A stretch of DNA of 64,000 bases from Anniella stebbinsi (GCA_029215795.1 JARDYH010000001.1:196485654-196549653); one strand, 5' to 3'; numbered from the stretch's first letter, positions 12,575 to 24,840 are shown. Numbers and translations are program-made. The notes: generated from the letters alone by a model not told the origin.

Positions 12575-12665
12575 TATGGCTATTTTATTTAAAATCCTTC
12601 ATATCTCACTCTTCCTCGCTAAGGAGATCAGAACAGTGGACACTGAAAACAACACCAACATAAAA
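12575..12665 (-). repeat. LINE/SINE tail fragment, antisense
   Basis: TTTATTTAAAATCCTTCATATCTCACTCTTCCTCGCTAAGGAGATCAGAACAG followed by A-rich sequence. It resembles the antisense of a common squamate retrotransposon tail, which normally reads TTTATTTAAA.CATTTATATCCCGCCTTTC. The family is uncertain. Confidence 0.4.
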
Positions 12666-13230
12666 TAGATGATAACAAACAATAAAACTCACAGCCCCCA
12701 AAATCTTGGAGGGCTCAAAAATTTGATTTTTTTAAAAAACTGCCCTCCTAAATGCAAGCAGTGAAAGATCTATGCAAATACCCTCTGTATGCCTGAATGG
12801 AGATTCTAGCTCACACAAATGATATCTCCCTGTGAGTTTGGCTTGAGGGCATGACACACATTTCCAGTGGCAGCACCAGAAAAAAAAATCGGGGAGGGGG
12901 TACAGAAGGGGCAAAGCATTTTTCTAGGTGGGCGGGCTCTCCCACATGTTAAGATCTCTGAGAGAAAAACAATGGTATATCTCACACTAAAACTGCCATC
13001 CTAACCATATATTGTGAAATAAGTCATATATTGATAAATGTTGGTGGTTTTGTTTTTTAATATAGCATGTATTAGCCAAATTCAAATTACTGTAAGGAAA
13101 AGGCTTTCAAACAAGGTACAGTCACTACACAAACATTTCCTTGACATACAGATTAGACAGACAGAACTCTTTCTTTAGAAAACAGTTACTTTTGAACCAG
13201 TGCAGGCAGAATGAGGAAGGTTGACTCTTA

Positions 13231-13456
13231 GGCTGAATTCGGACAACACAATAGTCAATGGTGGGGTAATAATCAACTTTACAGTTGTTCATCTAGGGGG
13301 TACTCCCCACACAACATGGTAATAAATAATCAACTGAGGTGTGGATTAGGATCAGCGCTGAGTTGACTATGGCAGCATTCGGACGACACGATAGTCAATA
13401 CAACTGATGATTGTCCCCCCCCCCCCAGTTGACTATTGTGTCATCCAAATTCAGCC
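13231..13456. mobile_element. Harbinger-like MITE H1, 226 bp, copy 1
   Basis: Flanked by a perfect TTA duplication (13228-13230 and 13457-13459). The TIRs are long: GGCTGAATTCGGACAACAC at the left and an inverted GTGTCATCCAAATTCAGCC at the right, both followed inward by AATAGTCAA. A second, internal pair (CACGATAGTCAATACAAC) sits near 13390. The three-base TWA-type duplication suggests PIF/Harbinger. The same element, inverted, is at 37765. Confidence 0.7.
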
Positions 13457-13459
13457 TTA

Positions 13460-15040
13460 GTGTAAGGAAAATAAGAGCAAACTGAGACACCTGGGCCCTG
13501 TACACCTAGGACACCCAATGCATATGAAGTAGTAGTCTAAAGATCCAAAATATTTTTTAATAATGTTTCTATTATTCGGTATATTAAAGTCAAAGTCTGT
13601 CTTCCATACCATTTTCAGTCCCTGTAGAGAACCTGTTTGTACTTCAGCTGAGATACTATACAGATAAAATACAATTCCCTTCCCTGTAAACCCAGTTGGG
13701 AGAATAATTTGTTCAGGTGCCGTTAGTGGCCTAGTAGCATGTAATTTGGTGACTGAATTCCGCAATATGTGCATTAATTGCACTTCTTGTATCCAATTTA
13801 AATTCCATTGTTGTACCTTAATTTTCAGCTGATCTATCGTATAAGGAGTATTATGTATATAAAAATCTCTTAAACGAAACAGGCCATAATCTGCCCACTG
13901 TGCTATTTTTCTTCTTAACCCTTCATCTAATAGTCTGGAATAAGTTTGTAATGGAGTCAATGGAGAGCACACTGGTGCTACTTTGGTCTGCCACCGTTTC
14001 CAAATAGTAAAAGTTGTTAATGTATATGGAGTTTTAATTTGGCAGATATCTCCTATCTTTATTATTCTGTGAAGTACAGCTCACATGGGGCCCCTCCCCA
14101 ACATCTCCTGCTCCAACCCAATCCAATATTTTTCATTTCTCATTATTATGAATCCCAATTGTCTTAATTGAAATGCTTCATAATATATTGATAAAGAAGG
14201 GAGTCCCCAACCTCCACTGGCAGATTTTTTATAATAATATTTCATTGCTAATCGAGGTGTCTTGCCCTGAAAAATAAATTCATTTATTTGCTTGTGCCAC
14301 TTTCTTAACATTTGAGGCTGGGTGAGAACGGGGAGGACTTGGAATAGGTACAAGAACCTTAGAATCACTTTCATCTGAATTGCTGCTATTCTTCCTAAAA
14401 TTAATCATTTTAGTTTTGACCATGACCTCATATTTCATTTCATCTCCTTGATTAATGGTTTATAATTTAAATTAAATATTTTAGCCATATTACTTGGTAC
14501 TTGTATCCCTAAATATTTAAATGAAGTACAACACATTGGAAACTGGAGGGTCCTATACACATTTAGTTGCTGGTGGGGAGGTATATTAAAAAACATAATA
14601 ACTGATCTCTCAAAATTTACTTGTAGGCCTGCCACTTGTGCAAAAGATATAAATTCCCGTTTCAATATTGATGCTGATTGTTCCGGTTCAGACAGTATCA
14701 CTGTCATATCATTCGTAAACATATTCAGTAAATGTTCTTCTCCCCCTCCCCGGTAGCCAGTTATAAGAGTGATAGTACGTAAAACATTAGCTAATGGTTC
14801 CAGGCAGAGGGCGAAGAGCAGAGGAGAGAGTGGACAGCCCTGTTTTGTCCCTCTTTCAATCGGCATTGGTAATGATTCCATCTGATTTGTTCTAACTATG
14901 GCCCTGTATGTAGTGTATAGGCTTGAAATTGCTGCAATAAATTGATGTCCCAATTGATATGCTTGAAAAACTTTGAACAAATATGGCCATTCAACACAAT
15001 CAAATGCTTTAAAAACATCCAAAGATAATAAGGTTAAGTT
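13460..15040 (-). mobile_element. L1 LINE ORF2 fragment, degraded
   Basis: Minus-strand L1 remnant in the NRP2 cassette-to-2a intron. It is read in three frame-shifted pieces. Piece 1 (15035-14435) carries the RT core: SLDVFKAFDCVEWPYLF (palm motif A), GTKQGCPLSPLLFALCLEPLA, then the catalytic box as FTNDM, where a functional L1 has FADD. Piece 2 (14374-14081) has FLYLFQVLPVLT and GGWGLPSLSIYYEAFQLRQL, typical of the post-RT region. Piece 3 (13972-13460) is the distal C-terminus. The endonuclease, the N-terminal part of RT and ORF1 are absent. The lost catalytic residue and several frameshifts show it is dead. A Harbinger-like MITE abuts its 3' side. Confidence 0.88.
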
Positions 15041-15682
15041 TTTGAAGCTGAAGCTCCTGATGAAGCTGGGTGGATTTTTTTATTGCAATCCATTGCCTTT
15101 GTAATATGGAATAAAAGAAATAAGAGGCATTGAATATGGTGGGATTAATTGATGAGTAAACATTCGTAGGCTTCCACTGTAAGTAAATTCTCCCCACCCA
15201 CCCCATTCCTGTCCTATCTCTCTGAGGAGAAAAAAAGGAAGATGTGGAGAAGGCACAAATTAATTCTTTTCTCCCCCTCTCATTTTTCCTGGCCTACTGT
15301 CCTGAGAAAAAAAGGAAGAGATCCATGGATTAAGCAGATTAATTCTTCCAAGGGTGTTCTTGCTGCTTTGGCTGCTGGTACTGGAATATAGTTTGGAGAA
15401 CTGCCAAGAATAAGTTTAGGCAACTGGAGTTTTAAGTGTGAAGCAGTTATGAGTGCCCCCACCCCAAACCTCAGTTACCTAACCCTAATTAGTGTGACAG
15501 AAAATGTTTCACTGGAGGCAGAACCAAGGGGATCACACACACCCTCCCAGAAACCTCTCCAGAATAACACAGAGAAAGCAGTTTGTGGCAGAGCCCACTT
15601 ATTGAAAACAAAGGAAGGTGGGAAAGGAAGAAGCCCATTTCACACAGAGGCAAACTGAGGCAGCAGGCAAATAAAAGTCAAT

Positions 15683-16168
15683 GGCTGGTTTCGCACGACA
15701 CATTAGGCAACAGAGGGGGAAGAAGCAACCGTCAGTTGTGTTGCTTATTGTGTTGTGTGGAGGGTTACACACAACGTACCACACAATTGATGGTACACTA
15801 TCCCACCCAATTGAGCAACGGAGAGAAACAACAGACTTGCAAGTTGTTTAGCCTAAAGCCTGTTGTTTAAAGTGTCGTGTGGAGAGAACCCCCCTCTCTC
15901 CATGTACTATTCTGTATGGGCATAGAGTTCTGCTGGCTGGAGCAGCCGAAATACCCTGGCTGCTCTGATACAGCCGGCAGAACTTGCGGTGCATGCTTTG
16001 ATACAGCTGGAGGGGGGAGGGAGGAGACGCAGCCAAGATGGACACCGGAACTTTCAGCCGCTCAATGGACGGAGTAGCAACATGTCGTGTGGGGAGCACT
16101 GCCTACCTAACACACGGTCAGTACGCTATTTCCCCCTCTGTTGCCTAATATGTAGTGCGAAACCAGCC
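15683..16168. mobile_element. Harbinger-like MITE H2, 486 bp
   Basis: Flanked by a perfect AAT duplication (15680-15682 and 16169-16171). The TIRs start GGCTGGTTTCGCACGACA and continue inward as CATTAGGCAACAGAGGGGGAA; the right end is the near-exact inverse (TTCCCCCTCTGTTGCCTAATATGTAGTGCGAAACCAGCC). The interior also contains secondary inverted copies of GTTGTTT/AAACAAC. It has no coding capacity. Confidence 0.75.
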
Positions 16169-16725
16169 AATAACTGCAAGAGACTGTGTGTTTGGGTTAC
16201 ATAATTGCAACGTACTAAATTCCCAGAATCAACAGAGATCAGGCTTTTTTTTTATAGTGTCTTAAAACAAAAAAAAATATCCAGCGTATGTCATAACACA
16301 AAGAAAGGCATTCATAGCCAAGCCCACTCCTCCAAGATTCAAATTAAAGGGAGATGGGAGACCACGAAACCCATCTCACACATTGGCAAACTGAGGCAGC
16401 AGGAAAATAAGAAACAATGGCTGTGAGTTTGGGTTACATAATCACAGGTTTAAGAAAAAAAAAAGTGTGCCCCAGAAAACAGAAGGGATTTAGCCTGGAA
16501 TATGTGTTAACTCACACCACGAAAAGGAAAGAAAGGGTTTTTTAAAACCACATGTTCACAATATGTTCACATGTTTGAACAATATGCAAAACAAAATGGA
16601 TTCTAGGCCACATTTACAAACAGTTGAACCCAGCAAATGCCTTGCAACACTGAAAGCAAAGAGGGGAGGGAAAACACCCATTAACCCTTTCCTTGCCCAG
16701 AAGGGCTCCTAATACCTATTGGCAG

Positions 16726-16768
16726 TAAACTGAGACTTACTTCTGAGTAAACATGCATAGGAGTGTGT
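16726..16768. repeat. Squamate short palindromic repeat, half copy
   Basis: Contains GAGACTTACTTCTGAGTAAACATGCATAGGAGTG, equivalent to the right half of the copy at 53281-53371. Confidence 0.55.
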
Positions 16769-17009
16769 GATAAATCCTAAAAAACTGGAACAAACCAACT
16801 CTTACAACAAGCTCTTTGGTCGGTTCACAACAATTAAAACCACAAAGTGTGTTATAAATTACAATATAAAATGTAAAAGCGTAAAACTTTCCCCCAAAGT
16901 TCTGCTTTTTCAAAGTTTTAAATGAAAATAAGTGGAAAGCTGTAATTAGGAAGAGAGGAAGGAATCTTAGTAAGGGGTGTTTATACTGCCAGCTATTCTT
17001 CCTCTAAAA

Positions 17010-17597
17010 CAGCATTCCCCAATCTGGTGCTCTCCAGAGGTTTTGAACTTAAACCGTCATCAACCCGAGCCAGCATGGTCAATAGTGAGGAATGCTGGGA
17101 GTTGTGGTCCAAACCATCTAGACTAGTGGTCCCCAACCTTTTTGGCACCAGGGACCGGTTTGTGGAAGACAATTTTTTGACGGACCGGGGGGGGGGGGTT
17201 GGGGGTTTGGGCTGGTTTTTTTGGGGGGGTGGCTTGGTGGTGGGATTTGTTTCGGGCTGGCGGGGTGGTCCCCCCACCCGAAACAAACCCCATCCCCAAG
17301 CCACCCACCCCCCAAAAAAACCAGCCCGGACCTACTGGGTCTGCCGCTCTCTGCCGCTGCTTTCCGCCACCCTCCTCTGCCACCACGTGACCCACCGTAG
17401 CCCCGGTTTGCCCCGCCGCCCCCCAGTCTGCCCGGATCGCCCCAGTTTTCCTGGTCAGGTCCTGGAAACCATGGGCGATCTGGGCACCCTACTGGTGAGA
17501 ATGTGGCCTGGTTCCTAACAGGCCACAGACCGGTACCGGTCCGTGGCCCAGGGGTTGGGGACCCCTGATCTAGACAGTACCAGGTTGGGCAAGGTTG
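17010..17597. mobile_element. hAT-F MITE interrupted by another hAT element
   Basis: The outer element starts CAGCATTCCCCAATCTGG and ends with an inverted CCAGGTTGGGCAAGGTTG. The flanking octamers CTCTAAAA and CTTTTAAA agree at 6 of 8 positions. Its hairpin halves (GTGCTCTCCAGAG and GGGAGTTGTGGTCCAAACC) are split by the element at 17124-17567. Confidence 0.65.
17124..17567. mobile_element. hAT (Charlie-like) non-autonomous element, nested, 444 bp
   Basis: Perfect 8-bp duplication ATCTAGAC (17116-17123 and 17568-17575). The ends are TAGTGGTCCCCAACC and an inverted GGTTGGGGACCCCTG, followed inward by GGCACCAGGGACCGG with its partner CCGGTCCGTGGCCCA. The interior holds a long hairpin at about 17207-17335, where a GGTTTTTTTGGGGGG arm is matched by CCCCCCAAAAAAACC. 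There is no transposase. The TIR resembles amniote Charlie-type hAT elements as I remember them. Confidence 0.8.
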
Positions 17598-18507
17598 CTT
17601 TTAAAGTTATTCTCCTAGCAGCTACCCGCAACCAACCCACCAAATACACAGAGGGGCAAGAGAGAAACTAGTCCACTCTGTATTTTCCCCAGTGAGGGCA
17701 AAAAGCAGGGTATGGCACAAGGGTGTGTGTGAGAGCAGCAACGGCTGGAAAGCTTTAAATGTCCCCTTCTCACAAATTCTTCCCCCACTCCTAATTTCAG
17801 CCTGGGTCTTACAGGGATTTAGTGACAACATTAAAAAAATCTGTATGCAGCTTGTAAGTGGAAAGTGCTAATAGCCCTAACAAGTTGTGATGGAATGTAA
17901 GAAATACTATTACCAGTAGCTGGGAAGCATAGGTGATTGTCAGCAGAAATCAACCGGCATCTGGACTTGCCTGGCTCCCTGATGCTGAGTGAGGGGAAAG
18001 GGCCCTAGGAGGTTGAAGAGGAGAGGCCGCCTCTCTCTCCTCTAAAACAGCTGAGGTTTGCCTTTGAGGAGGCAGCCACACACGCAGTCCACATGGCTCC
18101 TTCTCTGAAACTGGAGGAGGAGAATGACAGCAATGGCAGCAGTGCAGGTACCCGGCATTGGCAAGGCTAATTGTTAACCCTTGCTGTGCCTTGCCGTGCC
18201 GAAGCTGCCTTGCCTGGGTCAGCCCTTCTGGTAAAGCCAGCTCTGCCAGCAACTGGGGTGGCAAGCTCCTTGTTTGGGGGGGAGGGCTTGCCTCCCTGGC
18301 ACCGCCACTGCATTTCCATGGTGATCATGGGAGACTTTCTTATGTATGAACCAGTCCTTCAATTGTCAATAATATTTAATGTGGGTAAATGTATGAAGCC
18401 AACAATAAATTCTAATACTTTTTTTTTTTTTGCTTATATAAAACTTCCGATTTGCGAAGGGCTAGGCAATATATATTTTTAAAGAGCTTTCCCTAACAAC
18501 TGAAGTT

Positions 18508-18640
18508 GTCAACTTTCTTTTCTGATAGGGCTCCCGTGCTTTTAACTTCTGCAGGAGAAGCAGGCATTCAGCAAGTGATGCATTTTCCAGCATTCAAATA
18601 CAATGATAAGAAAAACTTCACCACCTGCTGAATTTATGCT
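18508..18640 (+). repeat. Unclassified interspersed repeat U1, copy 1
   Basis: TCAACTTTCTTTTCTGATAGGGCTCCCGTGCTTTTAACTTCTGCA through TTTTCCAGCATTCAAATAC. It aligns by eye with 36644-36776 over most of its length (shared GGGCTCC.TGCTTTTAAC.TCTGCA and TTTTCCAG.CAT). It is an old shared repeat of unknown class. Confidence 0.5.
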
Positions 18641-19760
18641 TGTCACACAGCTATGACAAGGCTAGGAATCTTCCCCCCCCCCCCCGCCCAAACTGGCAAC
18701 TTTCTCAATTATATGGAGCTATTCCAGTTAGATGGAATGGGACCTGAGGTTGAGAGATAGCGTCTTGCCTGAGGCCACACCATAAGAGATGAGACTTCTG
18801 ATTTCATGCATCTCAACTTAACTCTCTTAATGTCTGGACCACACTGGTTCTTAGTCAACATCAGCGTCATCACATCAATTCATGCCTACTTGTGCAATTT
18901 GCTTACGATGGACACCAATTAAATCACATGAAAATGCCCTGGATCTTAATGGGCACCATTGCACAGGACCCACAAGCCACACGCACTGGTGGAGCCTTCC
19001 TTTCTAATCTGTCCTCTGCATGGAGGCAGGAGTCCAGTATGGGCAATATCACCCAGACCTCCACATCATCCCAGTTTTTCCATTCCATGTTTTTTCCCTC
19101 TGCTTATTTAAAAGAATTTCTTTGTGGTTCTGATTTAGTGTGAAAGATGGCCCCTCCCCCCCAACTGACAGTGAAGCAAACTAGTTCTGTTGCCAAATCT
19201 CCACGCCTAATTTGTCCCTAATTTATGCTTCAGCTAAGACTTTAAATTTCTGTTCCTCTTGATCTATTTTATCTGAAGGATGTTAATTCTGCGCTTACAG
19301 AAATAACAGAAGAAGAAGAAGAATGTTTAGTAACAGTTTTTAAAGTTGCACAATGCCAGCTAGTTTTCTTACTGCATGAACGCCTTGAGGAGAATGTACT
19401 CCAGGTTTTAGCTTACTATAGTCTAAACTGCTCTAGATAAAATGCATCTGTCATTATCCATGGTGGTAGGAATGTTTCTCCGCCTGCGGCAAACATTCTT
19501 TCTTCCATTTTACTTTTCTTTCTGATTGTTGGAGTTCAGCATGTTTGTCATATGTAACTGCATCACTATATACTTCCTACCAGTACCAGAAAAAGATCCC
19601 AATATTTACAGCACATGCGTTTGGGTTGTACAAACGTTAGTTAGCAACATCCATTATGAAGTCAAAACCTGCCCTCGCCCCCTCGGGCAGCTGTTATTGA
19701 GATACATATGAACCCCTTGCCTCTAAGGCAATTATTATGAGAATCACATCTCATACTCAC

Positions 19761-19829
19761 CATCTTCACTGTCTTCTCCAAAGTCTTCCCCGTGAATTGA
19801 AATATCATCCTCTAATGCTGGGAAATCCA
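19761..19829 (-). CDS. NRP2: NRP2 acidic juxtamembrane cassette exon, 69 nt
   Basis: Small internal exon on the minus strand. The acceptor is a T-rich tract ending CATTACAG, with the AG at 19830-19831. The donor is ATG/GTGAGT, with the GT at 19759-19760. The 69 nt are a multiple of three with phase 1 at both ends, so inclusion or skipping keeps frame. It encodes VDFPALEDDISIHGEDFGED followed by SED; 10 of 23 residues are acidic. In mammals the 2a form has an optional 17-residue insert starting VDIPE at this place (the '17' of NRP2a(17)/(22)). The VD-F/I-P start, acidity, phase and position just upstream of the 2a exon all agree. Here it is six residues longer. It lies in the linker between the last extracellular domain and the membrane. 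I am sure of the splice signals; the homology rests on context and the short shared start. Confidence 0.8.
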
Positions 19830-22431
19830 CTGTAATGACAGCAGCAAAAAAAATTTTTTTGTTTCTGCAAAAACCTACTTCACAAACCAGCAATAACCAA
19901 CACTTTTCATAAAAGATGTAGGCTTGAGGAATCCACTTTTCAAAGGCTTTTCGTACCCAGGACAAACTTCCATTAATATTCTCGCATGTACAAAGGAAGG
20001 TATGGGCACCATAGCAACTTTTATTTCATTTCTAACAAACGACCAGCTTTTAGGGAAAATGAGAGGGGTGGGGGGTGGGGGGAAGGAAACTGGATAATTC
20101 TGATTGCCATTGAAACATTGTCCATGGTGTCTTCATAATGGCCATTATTCATTAGTACCATGATCATAGGTATTATCTTTGTAACTTTCAACAGTGCCCA
20201 TCATTAGTCACCATTAACATGAGATGTATTTAGCACACTCTGCATGCCATCATCTGACATGCATTCAGTAGATGCAAAGACCAAATGACCCTCTTTCAAC
20301 TTGGTCCAAATGAATTCAAGGTGATTTATGGAAGCTGCACATCATTATTAGCTATGTATTAATGTAAAAGCCGGAATAAGCTAGTAAGATGTAGAAATTC
20401 CACAAATGGGTAGCCATATTCAGGTACTCAGGCAAATAATCTCCATGACTCAAACCTTTTCTTTGGGGGAGATCTTTCTTTCAATTCCTTGAAACAGACT
20501 GAAAAAGAGGTCCAGAATATCATGAAAACTGTGCTAAGTTTCATCACAACATGTATTTCAATGTGCATTTCCTTACGAAGTTGCTTTTGATGGCGGTACA
20601 TTTTCTAAATAAATAAATATATGCATAACTACATGAGAGATATAGTTCCAGTATATTTTCAATGTATGTTTCTTTAGGGATTAATGCATCATGTGGTCAG
20701 GATTTAGCTTCCACTCCACCACTTGCCCAAAGCCCCACATTCAAAGGTAGCAGAGTCTTGGTTCACACATGCATATATAACACTTCTTCACTCAATACTT
20801 GATAGCCAGGAGCTGAGCTGAGCTGACACAGCAGTTCTGGCTATTTAAATGCAGAATAACCCCAACGGAAGTAGGGTGGCCCAATTTTAAACAACACAAA
20901 GGGATGCATGGGTGAGAGAGGATTATCCCCTCTCCTCCATATCTTCTCTACCTCCTCTCCTCTCAGGGAGAAAAGCTTCAGAAAAATTAGTCAAGGGAAG
21001 GGTTCTGCATTCCTTACCAAATCTCCTTTTACTGTTATAAAAACAGATGCCCCTCTTTTTCTATATGATTGGTATATGTCGGTTTTAAGCATGTTGGACT
21101 ATGCCATCATGTAACCCTAAATGTGTGGGCTGTTTCTACGGAAAAGCGCTGTATTCGAGATGATACGAAGCCTCTATCAATGGCATCTAATCTGTGATGG
21201 CTTTCACACATGCAAGACATCAATTGATGCTGAAGTTATCAGCATTGAACATGCTTGTGCCAACAGGAGTTAAAGATGGCTGAACCTCCAACATCTTCAA
21301 GAGTGAACTCAAAGGACAAAATGGCTGGGGTTTTGTCCTAAGTTATTGAGGTTAAGTGCCAAAATAATAATAATAATGGGAGTCACACAAAAACATTTCT
21401 GTCATTCTAGAAAAATGTATTCTGCTGTTCGGCGTCTTTCGCACGAGTTGAAACACAAACAAAAAACAAACAAATCAGCCGACAATTTGTAAGGCCAATG
21501 AAGTGAAACATGAATATGTGCCTGACAAGCATTGCCATAAACAAATGCCTCACAAGCACTGTGGCGATATAACATTCAGGAATTACAAGCAATTATTAAA
21601 ACTACGGCTGTACTTGCCGCCATGAGAAAAACTAGACATGAATTGCTATGCAGAAATGTCTATGAGGTTCTTCTGCTGGAACACAACGAGTTAAGCAGTA
21701 TTGTAATAGAGCCAGGGCTCACAGGGTCAAAGTGCCAGGACTTTTTGATTAACAGGAATGATATTATCCGCCATCCCACCCCCTCTTCCCTCTGAGCTGA
21801 GCTGCAATCGTCAAGCGGGCCGGTCAGGGTGGGGATGGATTTTCTCAGCAACAGTATACTGTTTTGCAAAGTATTTTGGGGTGTCTTAGGCTTGGATGGG
21901 CAATTAAGATCCATTAGCTTCACAAAACACCTGCTAGAACTGGTTTGTTGACTTTGAAATAATCAGTTTCTCCCTGCGGCTGGGAAAAGGAACCTGGAAA
22001 ATCTTGTGCTGGTGGTCTTATGGTGCCTGGGAGCATGCTGTGTCCCTCTCTTTTCCTTTCTCATGCAATCTCAGGCCTCTCCAGCCAAAGCCCAACATGC
22101 TAACTACTACACTGCCCTTTACCAGCTCACTATTCTATGACTGTCAGCTGATTTTGATACATTGGTTATTATGCTATATATTGCCGCTTTTTGCTATGTC
22201 TCTGTATGTGTATACATACACACATACACATCAACACAGCTACTTGCATTTTGGGACTCTCCTTGGGGACTGTCATGATGAGCACCTGCACTTCAAAAAT
22301 GAACACTACGCTACTACAGCTAAGTATATCTCTGGAAAATGAACAGTCTGATCAGCCAGAGAAAAGAATGGGCTCAGCAGTTTGTAAAATGAGGCTTCAT
22401 GATCCCAGTTAGTGCCAGCCCAAGATATTTT
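19830..22431 (-). other. NRP2 intron upstream of the cassette exon, no element recognised
   Basis: The 2.6 kb next to the cassette exon hold no transposon I can name, which is unusual in this window. There is a short (AAT)n near 21365 and a G/GGT-rich tract near 20063-20083. It may contain splicing control sequence, but nothing specific is visible. Confidence 0.4.
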
Positions 22432-22508
22432 CCTGTCTAAAGGAGAGTCCCAACAAGGGAGTTGGGCTTGATGGTCTTATAGGGCCCTTCCAGCTCAATT
22501 ATTCTGTG
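22432..22508 (+). mobile_element. CR1 LINE 3' terminal fragment
   Basis: Reads GAGTTGGGCTTGATGGTCTTATAGGGCCCTTCCAGCTCAATTATTCTGTGA, the last roughly 70 bases of a CR1 in sense orientation with a degenerate terminal octamer. Only the extreme 3' end is present. Confidence 0.75.
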
Positions 22509-23489
22509 AAGGGCCAACACTTCAAAAACCTTGCTGCGCTATTCAGACACAGTTCCTGCCCTCACAGACCACTTTGAGCCGCTGCATGGTCGGCTCTGGT
22601 CACATTACAACTTGCCCCCTGTGCCAACACAAAACCTGACTCCCAATGTTGGCGCCACAGCTGCTTTTGATATTGCTTTGCGGGTCAGCTCCTGTGCTCA
22701 GTTGTGGCTGGAGGGTGCCAGGGTGAGAGACTGCCACTTATGAAGGGACTTCGGAGTAGTCACAGAGCCCTTGCATCTAGGGCCATTTCAAATGGGACAC
22801 GTTCCCCATACTTAAAGCACTTCCAAGGGGAAAAATAATGTGCACATCACCATTTCACAAGCAATGAAATTCCTACACAGAAGGCATTCATGTCACATCT
22901 GACAACCGCACATGGGTGTTTGGTACTGTGTATAAACCTGGCTTGCACCCACCAAGCCAAACATGGCTCATGGGCTAAACTTCCATTTTTAGTGGCCTGC
23001 CTATCATGAGAAGGGAGGTGGATTGTCAAGAACCTGGCAGGCGACATCACATGACAGGTGAGCCGGGTGTTCAGCTTGGTGGGCTACAAGCTGTGCAGGG
23101 ACGGAGTCTACACTCTGAGAGCCAAGGACTGCTTGTGGCTTCCCAGAACATACCTGCAGCTGTTTATTGCATATTTTTCATGTACTGGGTGTACATACAG
23201 GGAAATACATATGTGGTCGAACATCAAAGATGACATTCTGCACATTGTTTGCCCACTATGTTCCACCATTATGTGAGAAGAAGTTCTTAATTTTAGGCAA
23301 AGGACTTCTCAGGGATGACTGGAAGGAGACTTACCTCCCCCACCTTCCCTAAGGAATGTGCTAATTCAGAGGTCTGTGAGAAGGACAGTAGCAAACTAAG
23401 CCTAGAGTTTGGACCGTCTGTGCTGGAATTGGGTTTGAAAAGAAGGCAGAGAGCTGGTTTTGCTCTCTGCAGGAAATCCTATGCTAATA

Positions 23490-23640
23490 ACAATTGCCAG
23501 AGGGGTTAGCCGTGTTAGTCTGTTGCAGCAAAAACAACACAGTCTACGTTGTTATGGCACTATAGATTCCCCTGGACATCTGATGGAGAGCAGGAATCTG
23601 TTGGAGTGTTAATGCTGTGAATTCTCATCTTATGCTCAGC
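23490..23640 (+). repeat. Probable tRNA-derived SINE fragment
   Basis: GAGGGGTTAGCCGTGTTAGTCTGTTGCAGCAAAAACAACACAGTCTACGTTGTTATGGCACTATAGATTC resembles a widespread sauropsid SINE head that normally continues 'GTGGCACCTTAGAGACTAAC'. The tail is diverged. The family is assigned from memory. Confidence 0.5.
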
Positions 23641-23774
23641 CTGTATGTGCAAGTAAATAAACCTTATATCACAGAAACACCGGTGACGCCCTTGTGCAGT
23701 AACAACCCTGGAAGCCCTGGAATTTCTCACCGCTTGGAAGTGGGGTGCACACACATAACATTGTATCACTACAA

Positions 23775-23860
23775 CTTTTCACTGGCTGGGAATGATGGGA
23801 GTTGTAGTCCAAAACATCTGGCGAGCACAATGTTGGGGAAGGCTGGGATGGATGGACCAA
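23775..23860. mobile_element. hAT-F MITE, right half
   Basis: GGCTGGGAATGATGGGAGTTGTAGTCCAAAACATCTGG then TGTTGGGGAAGGCTGGGA is the second half of the hAT-F hairpin. The left half is missing or too diverged to see. Confidence 0.6.
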
Positions 23861-24452
23861 TGAGCTGTCTCAGCATGAGTTAACTTGATTGCCATTTATT
23901 AGGTGCCTATATTTGTCCACATGCTGTATAAAGATGACAAAACAGAACAGTCTCTGCCTTCATGCTTACGATACAGAAGGAAGAAGAGACAGATAGGGGA
24001 CAGGAAAACTAGCGAATTCAGGCACTAATTCTTCATAAGTTACATCATTGTTTAATGACCGGGTGGAAAGGCTAGTATGGGAGGATGTTGAAAGAAATTC
24101 GTTTCGTTTAAATTATAATTTAATCTTAATTTTAAAAAATTCAAGAATATATTTAATATGCCCCAGTTTTTCTTAATTGGCTTTAGTGTTGCTTTCAGTA
24201 ATCGCTGTTCTGTGTTCTGGCTCCACCTGAACCCAGTGCCATTTAGTGACTGGTGGGTCTCAGTTATTTTTAGCCCACTTAAGTGGGTCCTGGGAGTAGA
24301 AAATTTGAGAACCCTTGAAATAGTGGGTGCCTTGAAATAGAGGACTGCCCTCTGTAAAGTAGGACACATGGCCACAACAATGTTCATTCCCCCAAAGGGA
24401 AGTAACCAGTTCTGGCTTCAGACACCCTAGCTTTAGACTGGAGTTAATTTTT

Positions 24453-24501
<49 letters not shown>

Positions 24502-24521
24502 GATAGATAGATAGATAGATG
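24453..24521. repeat. (GATA)n microsatellite
   Basis: About 16 GATA units with one interruption (GATGATA) near 24500. GATA tracts are especially frequent in squamate genomes. Confidence 0.95.
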
Positions 24522-24840
24522 AATGAAATAAGAGAATGGAAGCAGGAAGATACTCCCTTCCCCAAATCTGGAAATCCGCAGTTTAGAGCAAATGTTTTAA
24601 ATTACTTCATGGTAAAGCTGGCCTCAGGAGACATTATAGGATGCAAAGAGTCCCTTATGAAAAGCAATTCTGTCCAGCTTAATGACAGCTGGAACCAGAA
24701 CAGAGCGAGAGCTAGGAATCGGGTTGTTGTCCTTGCTTTTTGACCAATAAAACAAAAGCAACAAGCAGTATAACATTTGCAGGAAATAATTATTTTAAAA
24801 GTGAGCGCAGATTTCTTAGCCCACTTTGGGACCAACAGAC

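Noticed and set aside
17027..17518. 163-residue frame containing repeated P/G tracts
   Set aside because: It spans two nested hAT elements and their hairpin. Not coding.
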